In this document: one piece after another, positions 60,801-64,000 of the stretch
Numbering within the stretch: position 1 is the first letter of the stretch
How the letters are laid out: the number at the start of each line of letters is the position of its first letter
Assembly (NCBI RefSeq): GCF_012933505.1
Contig: NZ_JABBNB010000008.1
Span: 62,001 to 126,000, forward strand
DNA length: 64,000 nucleotides
Direction: 5' to 3'
From: Gordonia asplenii
GTDB lineage: Bacteria > Actinomycetota > Actinomycetes > Mycobacteriales > Mycobacteriaceae
Notes under the pieces: generated by a model
Seen by the model: the letters and a program-made list of their open reading frames with translations, nothing else
What the model was told of the DNA's origin: nothing
Databases searched by the model: none
Position numbers and translations under genes: made by a program

Positions 60801-62498
60801 ATGGCCCAGCTGTCCGACGCCGCCGCCGCGGTCGTCGACGCTGGCGCACGCGCCACCAAGATGATGGTGTTCCGCGGCGTACCCGACTTCGACCAGCGCG
60901 AATGGTCGTCGTTGACCCTCGCCCAACGGACGCGAATGGCACGGCACGCGACGTGGTTCGCCGGTGCCGCAACCGTCGGCGGCAATGCGCTGATCGGCAT
61001 CGAGACCGCGGTGATGGTGCTGTTCTCGCTCAACGGCGGTCGACTCTCCTTCGGCGACGAACGACTCCCCAGTCCGTGGATCGTGGCGGCCACGCTGGCC
61101 GGTGGCGTGATTCTCAACGCGGTGTTCGGTATGGCGCTTTTCCGTCCGCAGTTGAACTGGTTCATCGCTGGCGAGCCGGCCGATCGAGCCCGACGCCGGG
61201 CGGTCGTCGCGATCCCGCAACATCAGGTGTACGCGACGTTCCTGGCCTGGGGGCTGGCCCTGCTCATCTACCTGCTGTGGAATCGTCATCCCGCGACAGT
61301 CGAGTTCGCCGCTGTCGCAGGAGCTTTCAGCCTCGCCGCAGTCTCCAGCGCATGCATTACCTACGCCTCCATCGAGCGAGCGACTCGGCCGCTGGTCGTA
61401 ATCGCGTTGCGCGACAGCCCCATCGAGTATGTCGTGCACAGCGTCCGCAAGCGGATGGTTGTGGTGTGGGCGGTCAGTTCGGCGGTGCCGATGTGTGGAC
61501 TGCTGATGATCAACGTCGGACGCGGGGTGGGTCTGCTGCCGCCGGTCGCGGGCAGAATCGATTGGGCCACACTGGTTCTGGCCTTGGTCAGTCTCGGTGC
61601 GGGCATCCGGGTGATCGCCCTGGTCGGCTCGGCCATCGCCGACCCCACCATCGACCTGAGCAAAGCGGTCGAACGCGTGCGCGGCGGGGACCTGTCCACG
61701 CGCGTCGGCGTCTACGACATGTCCGAACTCGGTGTCGTGCAACACGGTTTCAACACGATGGTCGAAGGTCTCGAAGAGCGTGCGCGGGTGCGCGAGCTGT
61801 TCGCCCGCCACGTCGGCGATACCGTTGCGGCGCAGGCGCTCGAGGGCGGCGGGGCGGCTCGCGGAATGAAAACCGTTGTGGGCGTGCTCTTCGTCGACAT
61901 CACCGGATCCACTCGCCTTGCCACTCAACATGATCCGGTGGCGATCGCCGCCGTGCTCAACAGGTTCTTCACGATCGTCGCCGACGTCGTCGGCGACCAC
62001 GGGGGATTCATCAACAAGTTCGAGGGCGACGCCGCGCTTGCCATCTTCGGGGCGCCCCTGGCGCTGGATTCGCCTGCCGACGCGGCGCTCGGCGCAGCGC
62101 GCGACCTGGCCGCCCAGCTCACCCAGTCGCTGGCCATCAGCTGGGGGATCGGCGTCTCCTACGGAACCGTCTTCGCCGGGAATATCGGCGCCGAGACGCG
62201 CTACGAGTACACCGTCATCGGCGACCCGGTGAACGAGTCCGCGCGACTGTCCGACGCGGCCAAACGTGAGGGTGTCCCGGTGCTCGCGAGCGGCGCCGCG
62301 GTGGCGGCTTCGGGTGAGGAGCGGTCGGGGTGGTCGCTGTTGTCCTCGCGGGTCCTGCGCGGCCGCACCGAGCCCACCGAGTTGTTCGTCCCCGACGACG
62401 TGAAGCAGTCCGCTCGACCACCCGCCGCACGGGGCGGTGTCATCGCAGATCTGATGCGGGCTCCCTACCAAGCGATCGTTAGGCGTAGTGTCCACTGA
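60801..62498 (+). CDS. membrane-bound class III adenylate cyclase with HAMP domain
   Basis: A 565-residue protein: six membrane helices in about residues 50-280, a HAMP domain (IDLSKAVERVRGGDLSTRVGVYDMSELGVVQHGFNTMVEGL) near 285-325, and a class III cyclase domain near 350-480. Catalytic residues are visible: metal Asp in LFVDITGST, Lys in INKFEGDAALAIFG with the second metal Asp, the adenine-contact Asp in VIGDPVNESARL, and the Asn/Arg pair in NESARL. It should make cAMP, as in the Mycobacterium Rv1318c-1320c group. AGGAGA precedes the ATG. Confidence 0.92.
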   Translation: MAQLSDAAAAVVDAGARATKMMVFRGVPDFDQREWSSLTLAQRTRMARHATWFAGAATVGGNALIGIETAVMVLFSLNGGRLSFGDERLPSPWIVAATLAGGVILNAVFGMALFRPQLNWFIAGEPADRARRRAVVAIPQHQVYATFLAWGLALLIYLLWNRHPATVEFAAVAGAFSLAAVSSACITYASIERATRPLVVIALRDSPIEYVVHSVRKRMVVVWAVSSAVPMCGLLMINVGRGVGLLPPVAGRIDWATLVLALVSLGAGIRVIALVGSAIADPTIDLSKAVERVRGGDLSTRVGVYDMSELGVVQHGFNTMVEGLEERARVRELFARHVGDTVAAQALEGGGAARGMKTVVGVLFVDITGSTRLATQHDPVAIAAVLNRFFTIVADVVGDHGGFINKFEGDAALAIFGAPLALDSPADAALGAARDLAAQLTQSLAISWGIGVSYGTVFAGNIGAETRYEYTVIGDPVNESARLSDAAKREGVPVLASGAAVAASGEERSGWSLLSSRVLRGRTEPTELFVPDDVKQSARPPAARGGVIADLMRAPYQAIVRRSVH

Positions 62499-62506
62499 AG
62501 GCGCCC

Positions 62507-62534
62507 GGCCGAGTGATCGGTCGGCCCCTCTTTT
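62507..62534 (+). terminator. hairpin after the cyclase gene
   Basis: GGCCGA at 62507-62512 pairs with TCGGCC at 62521-62526, followed by CCTCTTTT. A short intrinsic terminator just after the cyclase stop. Confidence 0.55.
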
Positions 62535-62560
62535 GACGCCTCGCACGACAGTGATACAAA
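62533..62560 (+). promoter_or_regulatory. candidate promoter of the acyl-CoA dehydrogenase pair
   Basis: TTGACG at 62533-62538 and TACAAA at 62555-62560 (16-bp spacer) lie 65 bp before the acyl-CoA dehydrogenase start, just after the cyclase terminator. Confidence 0.45.
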
Positions 62561-62624
62561 TAATCAGGTAACAGCCGTTGTCAGAATTCCTCGACGGCTC
62601 CTGCAAACCCGTGAAGGGAGCCAG

Positions 62625-63857
62625 ATGGATCTGGAATGGTCCGCCGCGGACATCGAGTTCCGCGACGAAGTCCGAGCCTTCTTGGACGAGAAACTGACGC
62701 CTGAATTGCGTCGCACCGGTCGGTTGATGACCAGCGTGTACTCCGATCACGAGGCCAGCATGGCCTGGCAGGCCATCCTGCATGAACGTGGTTGGGACGC
62801 ACCGGCCTGGCCGGTTCGGTACGGCGGCTGCGACTGGAGCCTCACCCAGCACTACATCTTCTCCCGCGAGCTGACCCTTGCCGGAGCTCCGTCGTTGTCT
62901 CCCATGGGAATTCGCATGGTGTCGCATGCGATCATGGCGTTCGGCACGCAGGAGCAGAAAGACTTCTTCCTGCCGCGCATCCTGACCGGCGAGGTGTTCT
63001 TCTGCCAGGGGTACTCCGAGCCGGAGTCCGGCTCCGACCTCGCCTCCCTGCAGATGGCCGCCGTCGACGACGGCGACGACCTCGTCATCACCGGCAGCAA
63101 GATCTGGACCACCCACGCCGGTGAGGCCAACTGGATGTTCGCGCTTGTCCGCACCTCGCGGTCGGAACGCAAGCAGCAGGGCATCACGTTCATCCTGATC
63201 GACATGACCACCCCCGGCGTCGAGGTGCGCCCGCTGGTCATGACCTCGGGCGAGCAGATCCAGAACCAGGTCTTCTTCGACGCCGTGCGGGTGCCCAAGG
63301 CCAACGTCCTCGGCCAGATCGACGACGGCTGGACGGTTGCCAAATACCTCCTCGAATTCGAGCGCGGGGGCGGTGCGGCTGCCCCGATGCTGCAGGTCAT
63401 GCTGCAGAACGTCGCGCAAGCCGCGGCGCATCAGCCCGGCGCCGGAGGTGGCAAGCTCATCGATTCGCCGGCCTTCGCGCATAAACTCGCCGACGCCCGC
63501 ATCCGCACCGAGGTGCTGGAGATCTTCGAGTACCGGGTACTCGCCGCGGTGGCCGCGGGCAAGAACCCGGGCCCGGCGTCGTCGATGGGTAAGATCCTGG
63601 CCACCGAACTCAGCCAGACCATCACCGAACTCGCCATGGAAGCCGCGGGCACCCGCGGTCGTGCGTATCAGCCGCACGCCACCGCGCCGGGCGGACCGAT
63701 CGCCGAGTTCACGCCGCCCGACGACGGGTACGTCAGCGGTGAGCCGTGGCAGGCCGTCGCGTCGCTGCGCTACTTCAACGACCGTGCCGGGTCGATCTAC
63801 GCCGGCAGCAACGAGATCCAGCGAAATATCCTCGCCAAAGCAGCATTGGGGCTGTAA
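62625..63857 (+). CDS. acyl-CoA dehydrogenase (FadE-type)
   Basis: A 410-residue acyl-CoA dehydrogenase of the mycobacterial FadE branch: SAADIEFRDEVRAFLDEKL at the start, FFCQGYSEPESGSDLASLQM for FAD and substrate, TGSKIWTTHAGEANWMFALVRT, FDAVRVPKANVLGQIDDGWTVAKYLLEFERGG, and the C-terminal SIYAGSNEIQRNILAKAALGL. This branch often forms alpha-beta heterotetramers with a second dehydrogenase, and one follows 6 bp later, which fits. Such pairs act on steroid side chains or long acyl-CoAs. AAGGGAG precedes the ATG. Confidence 0.88.
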   Translation: MDLEWSAADIEFRDEVRAFLDEKLTPELRRTGRLMTSVYSDHEASMAWQAILHERGWDAPAWPVRYGGCDWSLTQHYIFSRELTLAGAPSLSPMGIRMVSHAIMAFGTQEQKDFFLPRILTGEVFFCQGYSEPESGSDLASLQMAAVDDGDDLVITGSKIWTTHAGEANWMFALVRTSRSERKQQGITFILIDMTTPGVEVRPLVMTSGEQIQNQVFFDAVRVPKANVLGQIDDGWTVAKYLLEFERGGGAAAPMLQVMLQNVAQAAAHQPGAGGGKLIDSPAFAHKLADARIRTEVLEIFEYRVLAAVAAGKNPGPASSMGKILATELSQTITELAMEAAGTRGRAYQPHATAPGGPIAEFTPPDDGYVSGEPWQAVASLRYFNDRAGSIYAGSNEIQRNILAKAALGL

Positions 63858-63863
63858 GCACAC

Positions 63864-64000
63864 ATGGACTTCACTCTCACCGCAGAGCAGCAATTGCTGC
63901 GTGACGGACTCACCAAATTCCTCGCCACCCGCTACGACCTCGACGTCAGCCGCGCCGCGGTCAAGACGGGAGCCGGCTGGCAGCCCGACATCTGGCAGGC
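63864..64000 (+). CDS. acyl-CoA dehydrogenase, N-terminal part (cut by the window end)
   Basis: The first 45 codons of a second acyl-CoA dehydrogenase: MDFTLTAEQQLLRDGLTKFL, then ATRYDLDVSRAAVKTGAGW, a typical N-terminal helix. It begins 6 bp after the previous dehydrogenase stop and continues beyond the window. The pair probably forms a hetero-oligomer. Confidence 0.85.
   Translation, partial: MDFTLTAEQQLLRDGLTKFLATRYDLDVSRAAVKTGAGWQPDIWQ

Noticed and set aside
60690..63893. 1067-codon open frame on the minus strand
   Set aside because: It is antisense to the adenylate cyclase and acyl-CoA dehydrogenase genes and crosses the hairpin terminators. Its translation has no domain. Long antisense frames are expected at this GC content.

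Overview
This is a GC-rich (roughly 65-68%) chromosomal segment from an actinobacterium of the Mycobacteriales, most likely Gordonia or a close relative. I infer this from codon use, the abundance of acyl-CoA dehydrogenases, CoA ligases, TetR/GntR regulators and a P450, a Ddn-like deazaflavin protein, a rifamycin monooxygenase, and short interspersed palindromes of the ggttgagcgagg...gaaacc type. No rRNA gene, plasmid replication gene or complete phage is present. Most of the window is catabolic gene clusters, each with its own regulator.

Layout. (1) 1-6187: a divergent TetR gene (cut by the left edge), then SCP2 protein, acyl-CoA synthetase, cytochrome P450, SDR and an aldehyde dehydrogenase, the last broken by a one-base deletion at its catalytic cysteine. 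(2) 6.2-7.0 kb: decayed nitronate monooxygenase. (3) 7.0-12.4 kb: family III CoA-transferase, MaoC hydratase and CitE-type lyase (minus), divergent from an acyl-CoA dehydrogenase and a GntR/UTRA regulator. The gene set fits itaconate-type C5-dicarboxylate breakdown. (4) 12.7-13.9 kb: secreted lipase. (5) 14.0-16.0 kb: tRNA-Glu, tRNA-Asp, tRNA-Phe. A 31-bp copy of the tRNA-Phe 3' end lies 1629 bp downstream and brackets the relic of an integrated element with the last codons of a tyrosine integrase. (6) 16.2-18.3 kb: small membrane proteins and a truncated nucleotidyltransferase/partner pair. (7) 18.3-29.0 kb: TetR regulator with a clear operator, then a meta-cleavage pathway for an aromatic compound (hydrolase, extradiol dioxygenase, flavin hydroxylase, hydratase) joined to two ACMSD-type amidohydrolases (one with a Tat-like signal), an acyltransferase-like protein, an exported protease and an MFS pump. 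(8) 29.1-33.1 kb: alpha/beta hydrolase, TetR, universal stress protein and amino-acid permease. (9) 33.3-37.9 kb: LuxR regulator divergent from SDR, aldonolactone oxidase and permease. (10) 38-42.2 kb: secreted HAD phosphatase, diguanylate cyclase, small exported protein, CYTH protein, VapBC. (11) 42.2-44.7 kb: rifampicin monooxygenase (rox) divergent from an alpha/beta hydrolase across a candidate rifamycin-associated element. (12) 44.7-50.5 kb: interspersed repeats, quinone-oxidoreductase-like enzyme, GntR/FCD regulator, nitrilase, permease with a 5' frameshift, and a 55-bp tandem repeat. (13) 50.6-53.0 kb: lipoprotein, Ddn-like protein, FUSC membrane protein. (14) 53.0-59.3 kb: six-gene minus-strand operon badI-badH-CoA ligase-two acyl-CoA dehydrogenases-TetR, which fits cyclohexanecarboxylate (naphthenic acid) degradation. 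(15) 59.4-64.0 kb: NUDIX hydrolase, YceI protein, membrane adenylate cyclase and two acyl-CoA dehydrogenases, the second cut by the right edge.

How it fits together. Several clusters convert ring or branched substrates to CoA thioesters and then to acetyl-CoA, pyruvate or pimeloyl-CoA, each under a local repressor whose palindromic operator can be seen in the divergent promoter. All assignments come from reading the sequence and from recalled family motifs. No database search was run.
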